This document shows, piece by piece, positions 12,318-24,649 of a DNA stretch of 64,000 nt. Numbering within the stretch: position 1 is the stretch's first letter; each line of letters begins with the position of its first letter. Below the pieces are notes generated by a model. The model made no database searches. It was not told the DNA's origin and saw nothing but the letters and a program-made list of their open reading frames with translations. The translations under genes and the position numbers were made by a program. This stretch comes from Raphanus sativus (taxonomy: Eukaryota > Streptophyta > Magnoliopsida > Brassicales > Brassicaceae): contig NC_079517.1 of the NCBI RefSeq assembly GCF_000801105.2, forward strand, positions 310,001 through 374,000. The letters run 5' to 3'.

Positions 12318-15227
12318 ATGGATTCGAAAACCCCAGTGAAAACCAAAATTCATGATTCGTCAAATAAGGTAAGGGTCGTCCTTAGGGTTCGTCCCTTTCT
12401 TCCGCGAGAGATCTCCGACGTCCAGCCGTGTGTTTCCTCCGTAATCGACGACGGTGGTGACAGAGATGATGCAAGCGAAGTGGCGGTTCATATCAAAGAT
12501 CCACTTAGCTGGTAACCCATCGTCTATCCCATTCTTCAAATTAGATTTGTGGATTTTTGACAAATATTCGTATCTGTGGAGCAGTCGCAAGGAATGCTAT
12601 GAGCTGGATGCCTTGTTTCACGACGAAGATGAGGAGAAGGTATCGAAGCAGATATTTGATAAAGAAGTAAATCCTTTGATTATTGAGGGGATTTTTAAAG
12701 GTATCAACGCTACAGTGCTTGCTTTTGGAGCTACAGGAAGCGGAAAGACCTTTACCATGCAGGTCTGTTTTTGCCTCCTTTCATCTTCTCTTAATTGTAC
12801 TTCTCAATAGTATTAGAGGAGAGGGCTAAGCTTCAACTCTTCTTGCATTTTCTGTGTCTCAGGGAACCGATGAGCTACCTGGCCTAATGCCATTAGCCAT
12901 GTCCACCGTTCTGTCTATCTGCGATAAGACAGCAAGTAGAGTAGAGGTTTCATATTATGAAGTTTACATGGACAGATGCTGGGATCTCCTACAAGTTAAA
13001 CCCAACGAGGTTGCCATTTTGGACGATAAGAATGGACTAGTTCATCTCAAGGGACTCTCTAGTATCCCTCTTAACTCTATGTCTCAGTTTCAAGAGGTCT
13101 ACTCATGTGCCGTTCAGCGCAGGAAAGTTGCACACACTGGTTTAAATGATGTCTCTAGTAGAAGCCACGGTGTGCTTGTCATCTCAGTTACCTCGCAAGG
13201 GGGTGTCACTGGAAAAATCAATCTGATTGATCTGGCAGGTGAGTAGTTTCTACCCAAGTATCTAATTGCATGGTCAAGTTATAGGAGCCTCTATACATTA
13301 TTTCTCTTTAATGTTAACAAAAACTCTATGGCTTATGCAGGTAATGAAGACAATAGAAGGACAGGCAATGAAGGAATCCGTCTACAAGAGAGCGCCAAGA
13401 TTAACCAGTCACTATTTGCACTGTCCAATGTGGTTTATGCACTGAACAATAACCTGCCAAGAGTGCCTTACAGGGAAAGCAAATTGACTAGAATATTGCA
13501 GGATTCACTTGGTGGGACAAGTAGGGCTCTCATGGTAGCATGCCTGGTAGGAAGACAAAAAAGTTATTGTTGTAACAGTGTGGTTCATTGCTTTGATCAG
13601 GAAATATCCTATGTGGCTAATGTTGATGAATCTATATTTGTTTTGTTTTTGATCTTATAGAATCCTGGAGAATACCAAGAATCTCTTCGCACTGTTAGCC
13701 TCGCTGCAAGGTCAAGGCACATTTCAAACATTGTGTCTATGAATCCAAAGGTTGAGACCCCCAAGGTTAAAGTAGATATGGAAGCAAAACTTCAAGCTTG
13801 GATGGAATCAAAAGGCAAGACGAAAAGCTCGCATAGGATGATGGCAATACGTTCTCCACTGATGGGTACAAATCAAAGTTCAATATCTCAAAGCTCGGTT
13901 AAGAAACTCGGGGTTCATAGATCATCCGTTGCAAAAAATGCTCTTACTGGCAAAGAACAGAGGTACCCCCTTTGAATGGTTGAGTTTATTAATTGTTCCA
14001 TAAGCCAGAACCTCTTCCCTCACAATTTTATCCGTACACAGAAACGCATTTGTGAGCGCCAGGAACTTATTTGGTGGAGAAACTTCTGATGCTTCACATT
14101 TATGGGTATGCTGATCCTCATGTGGAAAAAACATAGACATTTGTATCATTATATTGCAGGTTTTGTTTTATCAACTTCCATACTACTGAATGGGAAGTCA
14201 ACATTTAAGTATTGGAGTTCTTTGAATAATCCAGGAACCAATACAGAATCTGCACTTAGCTTCTCCAACCAAAGAAGATGAGAGAGAGACATCTGGCGAA
14301 GAGAATATGTTGTTCTCAGAGGCAAGCATGAGAGGTTTGCTGCCTTGAGCTACTTTTTGATAAATATTTTTTGACGTTTTCTTTTTATCCTCACGGTTTA
14401 CGTTTGTGTTAGATAACCAATTGGAGGTCGAGAAGAATTATACTGAACTCAGTCCTCTCCGGGAAGCTCTATCTCCGATAGACGCAAATGCAATGACCCC
14501 AAAAGCACCTCTTCTTTCTGGGAACGCTAAGAATTTGCAGATGAGTGGCACTTGCCAGAAGTTCAATGCCTGGAGCACTAATTTAAAGGTAGGAATCAAA
14601 TTTTTTTTTCAAAAAGTATGGGCTATTATTATGTTGACAAGACTTAGAAATCTGATCCTTTTTGCAACTTTATTTCATTTCACAGACTTCCCTCATAAAT
14701 GAATATATTCACTTCTTGAATACAGCCAACAGGTAATAGTTCTGTCTAGTTTCATCTGCCTGCCTTAGATTCTTGATGTCGCTTAGGATCTCCAAGAACT
14801 AACTTTCGCCCCTTTAACTATGTTTCAAACACGCAGAGAAGAGCTAATGGAGTTAAAGGTAGAGGAACCGCATGAATTTACATAATCTCTGCTTCCGTAG
14901 TCAACTATTGGTTTAACTACTTCACATCACATGGCTCTGTTTCATATCTTTCTCGCAGGGAATTGGAGAGAAGATGGCTGAGTACATTATCGAACTCAGA
15001 GAAACAAGCCCTGTAAAATCGGTATTACATTTCATTCTTCTCCCTCAATCTTTGCGCTTGAGTTGAGAATTAAACTTAAAACTCTCTTTTATCTACTAAC
15101 CAAAATGTCTGAATATTTCTAACAGCTTGCTGACTTAGAGAAGATCGGCTTCACCTCAAGACAGGTACATAACTTATTCAAAAGAGCTACTGAAGGAATT
15201 CTTGCTGCTTCCACAACAACACCTTAG
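12318..15227 (+). CDS. Kinesin-10 (NOD-type) microtubule motor, At5g02370-like
   Basis: Twelve exons: 12318-12511, 12585-12762, 12863-13238, 13341-13546, 13661-13962, 14042-14105, 14235-14334, 14413-14588, 14686-14732, 14837-14858, 14959-15021 and 15126-15227. They sum to 1830 nt (609 aa). The N-terminal motor starts with [14 protein letters not shown] and has the P-loop [11 protein letters not shown], switch I ([10 protein letters not shown]), switch II (LIDLAGNEDN) and the microtubule-binding stretch [11 protein letters not shown]. The middle is Ser/Lys-rich and low complexity. The end ([18 protein letters not shown]) resembles the helix-hairpin-helix found at the C-terminus of NOD/kinesin-10 proteins, which bind DNA or chromosomes. 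Role is inferred as a mitotic or chromosomal motor. Switch II has N where most kinesins have S or V after LAG; the fold signature is otherwise normal. Confidence 0.88.
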
Positions 15228-15597
15228 TTTTGTTGTCTTTATCAAAACAAAACACTTTGGTTTATTCAAGAAAAGTGTGTACTGTGTGTGTCCGGAATAG
15301 TTTTCATTATGCTTGTTCTTGTCTACCTAAACCTTATAATCAGGGAGACATTGCTTTGATTGAGTAAGAAAGAAGCAAACTCATAAATTTCTGATTGAAA
15401 CTTCACTCAAAAGACTCGAAACCCATAATAATTTTGGTTTATATATAGTCACAGAGATACAACTTACAGAGATATCTTATGACCATAAACACACACACAC
15501 ACACAGAAGAACAAGACTCACGTCGCCGGCAAAACAACCGGAGAAATCAGAGCCATTATTACACAACATCCAGACTCTTAGGGTTTTATATGATTCT

Positions 15598-15934
15598 TCA
15601 TTTGCAGGTGCAAGGGTTGCACTTGCAGTCAGATCCACATTTGCAGGCATCGTTCTCGGCGACGAAAGTCTCGCCGGAAGCCTCGTACTGAGAGTTCATC
15701 GCCGGAGCAACGCCGAGGACAAGAGTCTCGGTGGTGGTCGTCTCGCCGGAGAAGCCCAAGTCTGGGTACATTTTGCAACTGCACAAAGATGGAGATCGTG
15801 CATCAATAATTATAGAAATTTTCTCAAGAAAGACGACTTAATAACGAAGGTGATCAAGAATCTAGAATTTACCCTCCGCAACCAACGCACTTGCAGCCAG
15901 CTCCGCAACCACAGTTTCCTCCGCAGCAAGACAT
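15598..15934 (-). CDS. MT2B: Type 2 metallothionein
   Basis: Two exons on the minus strand, 15873-15934 and 15598-15778, sum to 243 nt (80 aa). The N-terminal domain begins [11 protein letters not shown] and holds the CC, CXC and CXXC clusters of type 2 plant metallothioneins. A Cys-free spacer with the family block [12 protein letters not shown] follows. The C-terminal domain [15 protein letters not shown] has CXC repeats. The protein chelates Cu(I) and Zn(II) in the cytosol and buffers metals. It is convergent with the kinesin gene. It matches At5g02380 (MT2B) by sequence and position. The single intron splits the codon after GG, as expected for the family. Confidence 0.93.
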
Positions 15935-16015
15935 TTTCTCTAGGAGTTGTTAATTTGTCTTGATGAAGGTTTTAAACGATAAGTGAATGAAATTGTAATA
16001 CAGAGGAGTCTCCTC

Positions 16016-16022
16016 ATTTATA
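16016..16022 (-). promoter_or_regulatory. Candidate TATA box of MT2B
   Basis: On the minus strand a TATAAAT lies about 85 bp upstream of the MT2B ATG, at a position that would give a leader of about 50 nt. Inferred from motif and spacing only. Confidence 0.5.
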
Positions 16023-17361
16023 GGCTAAATGAGAATGTATCAGCCGTCCACTTGTCACAATCTTAGACCACTCTTACAACTTTCAAAATAAAAATCTATC
16101 ATTCTGTTCATTTCTAAGTTTTTTAAAGCTTCAGAATTGGGGGAAAAGAATCATTTTCTTACTATTCAATCAATATCAACACCAAAAACAATGATAGAGT
16201 AATTAAGGAAAAAATCTACAAAAATAAATTAAATATTTTAAAATTAAATCAAATATATTATTTCTTGAGATGTCGCCATTAGGGTTTAGCTTTTTATGCC
16301 TTAATTTGTTTTGTAGGTTTATAATCTAGAGTTGGCTCTAAATTTTTTGTTTACACAATTTTTTTAATCACAATTCTTAATTTTGTTGTTGACTGTTTCC
16401 AAAATAATACTTATTTTCAAAAAATACACACAAAGTAAAGTTCATAAGCTAAATAAAAATGTTTTTTTAACACAAATAAAAATGTATTCATTTGACAATT
16501 AACAGCTGACTAACTGACTAATTTTCATGCACCAAAAAGAAAAATGTCCATAATTTTCTCTTTGACTTGGCAAATCCATATTGAAAACATTATCTATGTG
16601 GTTATCGTATAACAGTTTTGTCTTGTTCAGGTGATGCTTGAAAAGAGTTATAGATTTTGGGTATTGGTTTGGATAAGTATCACTTTTCTTGATCCCGTTT
16701 GATTAATAAAAGAGTCTCTAAAACAAGATTTTGCCAAAGGAAAGTAATGTTCCAAAGTCTGGCTTCATAGACTTCTGTTCAAATTGAACTGAAAGTACAC
16801 AAAAGAAAGGATGCATGAGCCAACTTGAGAGGTGGGTCCATTATCGACCTTGTCCATCCTATGTGCGTATTTGAATCGAATCTCTCCTTTTTGAACACTT
16901 TATCTAAAAATCTATCTATAGATCAAATAAAATAATGGAATAGTTAGGAGAACCATCCATATGGGAATATTGCAGTGTCGATAAGTCTAATCCCTACAAA
17001 AAGTTAAGAGTGTTTGTATGGGCAAAGCGTTGGGCACAGAGTTTTTGACGTGAAAGATCAGTAATCTAGTTTGGTGTTTGGTCCAAAAAACTTTAAACTG
17101 TAAATGAAACTTTTTTTTTCGTAACACGTACAAACTGTAAATGAAACTAGAACTGCAGTTCTTAACTTTTGCTAATTACTAGGCACATGCCCACATTGGT
17201 CTTTTAGCCACTGTGACTAATAGCATAATTGCATGGCATATATGTAACTTTTTGTATTTCTTCTTCTCAAGAAGAGGAAAGAGAACAGAAAAGGAAACTG
17301 CAAGTTGTTGATTTCCTTATTAAAATACTAGAACAATTCCAAAAACTTGTAAAAAGAATGT
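16023..17361. other. Intergenic region between MT2B and tRNA-Lys
   Basis: About 1.3 kb of AT-rich sequence upstream of MT2B on the minus strand. No open reading frame with recognisable content, no terminal repeats and no RNA gene were seen before the tRNA. Confidence 0.5.
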
Positions 17362-17434
17362 CGCCCACCGTGGGGCTCGAACCCACGACCACAAGGTTAA
17401 GAGCCTTGCGCTCTACCAACTGAGCTAGACGGGC
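17362..17434 (-). tRNA. tRNA-Lys (anticodon CTT)
   Basis: The reverse complement folds as a 73-nt tRNA: acceptor GCCCGTC paired with GGTGGGC (one G-T pair), D-arm AGTTGGTAGAGC, anticodon stem CAAGG/CCTTG with loop CTCTTAA (CTT at positions 34-36), and T-arm GTGGGTTCGAGCCCCAC. The discriminator base is G. There is no intron. A run of five T on the minus strand (17351-17355) just after the 3' end fits a Pol III terminator. Confidence 0.96.
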
Positions 17435-17662
17435 ATTTGTTGATGACTGTATGTACATGAGCGACAAAGAGCCTTACCGTTGTGTTCTACAAGTTTAAAA
17501 CATGATATCCTTAAAAATCTATTTTGCACACAAGCTCCAACACAAAAACAAAAAAGTAACAAAAGCACCACCAAATTTGTGTGTGTTTATGTACCTTAAG
17601 CTCCAAGAAAAACAACAACCCAAAAAATGAAGAAATGATTGGAGTTCTCGAGTGCCCTTCTT

Positions 17663-20346
17663 CTACACAAGCAATTCTTCCAGAAGCTCCTCGAAGATCA
17701 AATCCTCAACTTCAATCCCAACGCATTCACTCTCAAACTGCAAATCCATCCACCCATCCTCTCTGGACAAATCCCTACTCATAATCTTATCAAAAGATTC
17801 CTCGTTGAGTGGCTTGTAACGCAGGTAACAGTTTATCCTAACCCAAACCTCCTTCAAAACACTATACCCCACTGGCATTGGATGGATTCTACAGAGTGAT
17901 GATAACGGTTTGGGACAATAATGGTAAGACCTTTCGTAGATTTCGATTAGTACCTCGTTGATCAGATCGAAGAGAAGCAAGTGGTTGCAGTTACCACCTT
18001 CTTCTTCGTTTCTTGGACATTCCGGATCTTGGATCATGCATCCTGTTCTTGTTGTTGTTGTTGTCAATTCTTCGTAGACTAATGGATCTAACGGCTGGTA
18101 TTCTGATTGCCATACTGAGAGAGATTCAGGTTCGTTGAAACCAGAGATCTCGAGAATGTCTCTTACATAGTTGAACTTCACTTTATCTTGTGCTTCTACC
18201 TGGAGTACTTCGTCGTCTATCGCTGCTATGCTTTCTAATTCTTTGCTTCTTGAAACACTCTCGGTATCTGGATCTGCTAAAAAAACAAGTGACAAAGAGG
18301 AAGGCAGTGTGATCAAAAATCTCAATATGGAGAAAGTGACTTAATATTGTTTGAATATTATTTACCTTGTGGCATTCGAGATTCAGAAGCAGTCTCATCA
18401 GAGGTAGGACTGTCTTGTTCTGTCTCGATCATCATCGAAGTAGTATGTTCTGCTTCAGAAGATGGATCATCTGTAGCCTCAGGCATTTCGTGTTCTGAAG
18501 AAGACTCAGATTGGTCTTCTGAGATCTCTGAAATGTCTTCCAAACCATCTTGTTCTTGTTTGAATGATCGACTAAAAGTTGTAAGGTCCTCAATCTTCAA
18601 AGCATAAGGAGATTTCATTTCAGGTGATGATAGAATCCTTCCCAATATTTTAGGAACTCTCTTCTTAGATTCCTCAAGCTCCACCTTGCATTTCTCTGTA
18701 GTCGTATTGTTGTTGTTCTTGGCTTCTCTTTGAACGCTACTTTCATACAGCTGAAGATATCTATCAACCGATCCACACAGTGACGATGTTCTTCTTATTT
18801 GCCTCGGTTCTGCTTTGCTGTTCTTGGTAGCAGAACAGTGAGACAAGATGTCCTGTCTCAAATCTTTCGAGAATCCGTGCTTTCGAGGTACTTTGTCTAA
18901 GACAGCATCCATAGTGATACGCTGTTTCTCGTTCTTGTTCTCGTTGATCACATGCTTTATCTTCTGTCTTAGATCCTTGAAACGTTTGATCACCACTTGG
19001 TGGTTCTTTCCCCTCTTCCTCGTGTAACCAGAACCAGATAAATCTTCATCAGCAGCAGATTTTTCCATCGCTTCATTAAACGTCTGGACCCCGTCTGCTC
19101 TGTGTTGTGCAGCAATGGAAGGAGACACTGACTTACTCTCAACCGAGTCAAAACCATTATTATTATTATGATCTTCTCTATTGCTACCATGAGTAGTAGG
19201 GAATGATCCAGCTTTAGTCATTGTTTTGGAGCTAAAAGATTGTTGGCTCTGGAAATGCCTGGCTAGCGGAGAACCTGGATCTTGCAAAACTTTTAGCAAG
19301 AAGTTTCTATTCATGTGTATCAAATTGAGAGCATCAAGACATGACTTTGCACGTCTAGGCGATGTATCATCATCATCCTCCTCATCCTTCTTCCTCTTGG
19401 AATCACTCTCATCAAAATCTGATTTATTTTCATCAGCTGGAGTGTTCTCCAACCTGAACTCTTCGCTGTCACTGTTGCTTGATTCCTCGGACATGAGATA
19501 GAGTGGGTTCAACGAACCAATGGCGGGTGAAATGCCAATGGTCTTGTCAAAGACTCGGTCACCGTTTGATGAGTTCTTATCAGAAGATGATCCCAACTCA
19601 CTCAGTGAATCCTTGTCTTTTGGGTTTGATTGAACAGGATAAGTAGAGCTTCTTCTGTGGTGCCGACCTTTCTTCTTAGACCTGTCCTCTATTACAAGTG
19701 CTTTGATCAAAGCTTTCACAGACCTTTTGATCTCAGAATGTGTTTTTCTCCGCTTCTCTTCTGAATTGAGGTTCTTGGACTTGTCATCTGGCTTCTTTGG
19801 TTTCTCCCCTGAGTTGGACTTAACTGAAGAAGTAGGCTTCTTTTGTCTTTGCATCGAGTCCTGAAGCAATGAAGCCAATGAGGTGATAAGAATCTGACTT
19901 TACTATTTAACTGACATTTTATCTAATGCATATCAAAGTTTGCATGGGCTTACTACATTAGTTTGATCTTCCACCTTGCTCTTAGATACGGGAATACAAT
20001 CTGGAACACACAAAAAAAACACGGAAAATCTTAGTTGTAGAACCAGTAGCATTATTTTAGGCTCAATGCTAGGAATATTGATATAAGGAAGTGAGAAGAC
20101 CAAGCAGAAGCATGGCAATGATTGAGACTGAGCAAAGACACGAGAAAAAACAGATTTAGAAGTTTTCTCTTACTTACCAGAAGAAGAAGCAGTACGGGTA
20201 CAAGCAGCAGGAAGGTGGGGTCGTTTGTGAGGAAGACGTTTCTTGATGTAACGCCAATGGTTGTGCTTAAGAATGTCAAAGAGACCCCACATGAATCCAG
20301 GATGGTTGTTTTGGATTGGGGAGCATCTCACTTTGTTCCTCCCCAT
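17663..20346 (-). CDS. DAU1: DAU1-like protein (DUF3741/DUF4378 type)
   Basis: Four exons on the minus strand: 20178-20346, 19957-20000, 18366-19860 and 17663-18276. They sum to 2322 nt (773 aa). The N-terminus (MGRNKVRCSPIQNNHPGFMW, then GLFDILKHNHWRYIKKRLP) and the acidic, Ser-rich centre with a PRKHGFSKDLRQD block are typical of the TRM32-like plant family with DUF3741 and DUF4378. The last ~190 residues form the DUF4378 region (ILEISGF, LFDLINEVLIEIY, ESFDKIMSRDLSREDGW, IEVEDLIFEELLEELLV). It corresponds by position to At5g02390, DUO1-ACTIVATED UNKNOWN 1, which I recall as expressed in pollen. Biochemical role is unknown; relatives in the TRM superfamily associate with microtubules. The last intron ends in a tandem TAGCAG acceptor, so the start of the last exon can be 18276 or 18273. 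Confidence 0.88.
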
Positions 20347-22185
20347 TCTCTCTGATTTTGTTGCAGTTGCAGCTCTGGATCTTTTAATTATTAACAACTC
20401 ACACTCCACACCCTACAAACTTTATTAACAAACCTGAAACCAACCCATACAGCATCAATCAATCTTCTGCCAAAAGTATGAATGATCAGCCTTATATTTC
20501 TGTATCCAAAAGTCTCTACCATAATAATACATCAGTCAGTCAGCTTGTAAAATGTTTTCAAATCATAAGACAATGTTATATTCTGAATTCATATCCTAGC
20601 TAGCTTAGTGAAACGTATTAAGACACACTAAATTATCCAACTGTAAATATAATCATCTTTGTGATCGTAATCTTACAAACGCGCGCAGAGGGCAAAATGG
20701 AGTTAATATCTTCTAAATACGATCAGATTATGCCATTCATTCATGTACACACACACACACACTAATATTCAAGAACAACAAAAAAAACAAACAAATCAAA
20801 TAGTATCTGATTCTTTCCAAGGCGTTCACAAAAAACTAGATATAAATATATAATCACATCGGACGCAGAAAACCGAGGAAATTTCATTTACCTGTTGGAG
20901 ATGAATTTCTACAGGATTTGCGTTGAGCATCTTATCGGTCGTCGTATCCTCCATGGCTGGCATGATGATACACAAAACGAAAACGAAAGAGAAAGAGAGA
21001 GCGGAAGCGTGCGTTACACGAACTTTGAACAACATTTGCCGTCTCTCGCCAATTTTGGATTAATTTTTTTTATGTTTTTTTAAAATATTTAAGAAAAAAA
21101 ATAAAATAAAAAAACCTCCCCCCCCATTAGACACTATGTGGCCCATTATTTATTCGTAGCCCATTTTTGTTTAAGGCCTTTTCTCAGCAGCAGCTCAGCT
21201 GGTTTTGTGATTGCTGGCTCTGCGTATTTCTAATTTCATAAGCTGAAAGGACAAGTCAGAAGAATCTCACAATTATTCACATCTCGTTTCTTTTACAGAT
21301 TTGACTCCAAAAGCCTATTATTCACTTTCCCAAAATAGCATTTTGAATGACCTTCACCCTGGTTTCTCCAAACAAATCTTCATAAATGGACTGAAACAAA
21401 TTATTTATTTATCATTTATATTCTCTTGTATCAGTATGTTTTATGTTCTTCTGCTATTAAATATCTGTGTTTTTTTTACTTGTAGAGTTTTTTTTCCTAA
21501 ATGCTTATAGAGTTCTTTCTTTTTACCATTTCCACAGTAACGTAAAGATTTTAAATGGGGCTATTCAAATAATTTAGTTAATTAGTATCTACGAGACTTC
21601 AACACTTAATTAAGTCATTTGACTTTTTGCCAACCTATACTTTATTGCCTCATCTCCTTTATCTTCTTCAAAGTCAACTCCTTCCTACAAAAAAAAACAA
21701 CCTGTTTTTATAAAATTTTCGAACATAAATATAGTTTGTTTTTCTTTATAAATTTATATTATATATTAGGTTTAGTTAAACTCAAAATTGTATAGAGCCA
21801 GGAGAGTATCACTGATTCAGAATGCTGACAGGGGCAAACTTATACACACCCTCATTGCCTTATTTCTAAAATGAATTATTCTTATCATTAGTATTAAAAT
21901 AGTAGAAAGCATAATGTCAAAAAAGGTATTTTGTAGTATATAATAATGTTACTAATTCCACTAACATTAGAATAAACCAAAATTCACAAAGAATAAACTT
22001 TCAAATGTCAACTCTCTCTCTCTCTCTCTTCTCTCTCTCACAACTATGTGACTCTGTCTCTTCTTCTTCATTTCGGTTCCACCATAAATTAACCAAACTC
22101 ATTCTCACCATCGATCTCTTCCCTTTTATGAACTACAGCGACCATCGTTTCTTAGTTTGTGTGTTTATTTCTCACTTGTTGACAA
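20347..22185. other. Divergent intergenic region between DAU1 and PLL2
   Basis: It holds the DAU1 upstream region and the PLL2 leader. Seen: a CA microsatellite near 20748-20762, a C-run near 21117-21124, and CT-rich leader sequence at 22014-22040. A minus-strand open frame at 20889-21035 ends at a plausible splice donor (CAACAG then GTAAAT) and may be a leader exon; see findings. Otherwise AT-rich with nothing recognised. Confidence 0.55.
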
Positions 22186-24466
22186 ATGGGGAACGGAGTC
22201 ACCACTCTGAGCCCCTGTTGTACCGGAACCGTCGCCGGAGAAATCTCCCGACGATACGACGTATCACTCGTCCACGACGGACTTGGCCACTCCTTCTGCT
22301 ACATACGACCGGATGTCGCCGGAGTAGCAGTGTCACCTTCTTCTAAACCGGAGATTCCTCTCCGATCAGAACCTATCCCTGAAACCACCACTTTCCGATC
22401 GATCTCCGGCGCATCGGTCAGCGCGAATCCGTCAACGGCTCTCTCCGGTTCGTCGTCGTCGGATTCCGATTGTATGTACAGCTCCGCCTCCGCGTTCGAG
22501 AGCTCTGGTAATTTCGCGTCTCTGCCTCTCCAGCCTGTGCCGCGCGGCTCCACGTGTCAGTCAGGTCCGATCGTTAACGAGTCGGGTCACGAGTCAGCTC
22601 CGTTTGAGAGGCGGTTCTTGTCGGGTCCGATCGAAAGCGGGTTGTATTCGGGTCCTATAGAGGCGATGATGAAGAAGAACAAGACAGAGAAGGAGAAAGA
22701 GAAACCAAAGAAGAAGAAGGTAAGAAGAAAACCATCACCGGAAAAAAAGAAGAGCTTTCTGACATTCAAAGCTTTGTTCACTAATATCATCTCCTCCAAC
22801 AATAAACCTAGCTTGAAGAAGAGTGTGATCGAGCCCATCAACGGTTCCGAATCACCAGACTCCGATCATCATCATCATCATCAACCTGAGATTCTAAAAC
22901 CTGATCACAAGCCAGAAGAGGAGGAACAGAGCATGGGCTCTGTTTTGGATGTTCAATGGGCTCAGGGGAAAGCAGGGGAAGATCGTGTACACGTGGTCGT
23001 CTCTGAAGAAAACGGTTGGGTTTTTGTCGGAATCTACGACGGATTCAGCGGTCCCGATGCGCCGGATTATCTCCTCAACAATCTATACACCGCCGTGCAA
23101 AAGGAGCTCAACGGGTTACTCTGCAACGACGAAAAGCTCAAAACTTTCGGAGAAAACGGCGACAAACGCGGGAACGTCCACGCGGTTGCTTCCAGCGCAA
23201 GAAATCAAGAGAAGAGTGTGAAATGGAGATGTGAGTGGGAGAATAAGTCAGACAACGATACCAAATCTGATGACGACCAGAAAGGATCAAATTCGACGAC
23301 AACAAACCATGGAGATGTCCTCAAAGCTCTTGTACAGGCTTTGAGGAAAACAGAGGAGGCGTATCTTGAGCTAGCTGATACGATGGTTGAACAGAATCCA
23401 GAACTTGCATTGATGGGATCATGCGTTCTCGTCACCTTGATGAAAGGAGAAGATGTTTACGTCATGAATGTTGGAGATAGTCGAGCGGTTTTAGCGAGGA
23501 AACCTAACGTCGCGGTTGTGAGCAGGAGGCAAAAGGAGCTGGAGAGAATCAAGGAAGTTAGAGAAATGTTTATGAATGGTGCTTTAATGCGTAATACTTT
23601 GGTTCCTCTACAGCTTAACAAGGAACATAGCACACGTATTGAAGAGGTGAGAAAACACACATAGAAAATCAAGTGTTGTTGTTTAAGTATGTGGACTGAG
23701 AAATAAACTGATGGGTTTTGTTTTGTCTTAATGAGAACAGGAAGTGAGAAGAATCAAGAAGGAACATCCTGAAGATGATGGTGCAATAGAAAATGATAGA
23801 GTTAAAGGTTATCTTAAGGTCACTCGTGCATTTGGAGCTGGATTTCTCAAACAGGTGAATATTATCATGGTTTATTCAAAACATCCTTTACCATTTATCA
23901 GTTTTTGTAATATTAACCAACACTTATAGACAAATCTTATTGTATCTAATAATGTGTTCTTCTCTGTCTGTTTGTTTTCCCATCAGCCTAAATGGAACGA
24001 TGCACTTTTAGAGATGTTCAGGATCGACTTCATCGGGACATCACCATATATCACATGCTCTCCATCTCTATGTCATCACAAGCTAACATCACGTGACAAA
24101 TTCTTGATCCTCTCTTCGGATGGATTGTATGAATATTTCTCTAACCAAGAAGCCATTTTCGAGGTTGAATCTTTCATCTCTGCTTTTCCTGAAGGCGATC
24201 CAGCTCAACACTTGATCCAGGAGGTCCTCCTACGTGCTGCCAACAAATATGGTAAGAAAAAATAAATACTTAATTAAATAAGTCAATACTCTATTTAAAT
24301 TTTAATATCTCCAACGTTGAAGTCTGATTTTATGGTTTGTTATATTTTAGGTATGGATTTTCATGAACTGTTGGAAATACCCCAAGGAGATCGTCGGAGG
24401 TATCATGATGATATCTCTGTGATTGTTATCTCACTTGAAGGAAGAATATGGAGATCGTCGATGTGA
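22186..24466 (+). CDS. PLL2: PLL2, POLTERGEIST-like PP2C protein phosphatase
   Basis: Four exons: 22186-23646, 23741-23854, 23987-24251 and 24351-24466, summing to 1956 nt (651 aa). The start [12 protein letters not shown] has Gly2 and nearby cysteines, the membrane-lipidation signal of the POL/PLL family. A Ser- and Lys-rich N-terminal region includes a six-His run at about residue 227. The PP2C domain shows [19 protein letters not shown] (the POL-type form of the metal-binding DGHGG), [20 protein letters not shown] with [42 protein letters not shown] and [10 protein letters not shown]. The long insert between the first metal motif and GDSRAVL is family-typical. POL/PLL phosphatases act in meristem and leaf development signalling. 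Assigned to At5g02400 by sequence and synteny. Confidence 0.92.
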
Positions 24467-24649
24467 ATATTGTGATTGTTTTTTTCATGAATTTGAATGT
24501 TTTGAAAAACTAATTACAATAACTCGGTTTGTTTTTTTTTCTTTCCGATTTGATTTTTCCGCACTATATTTTTTCATATGATGTATTTACTTTTACCTAA
24601 ATAGTTTAGTGAAAAAACAAACATAAGTGGCCATATTATGGGTTGCTCC

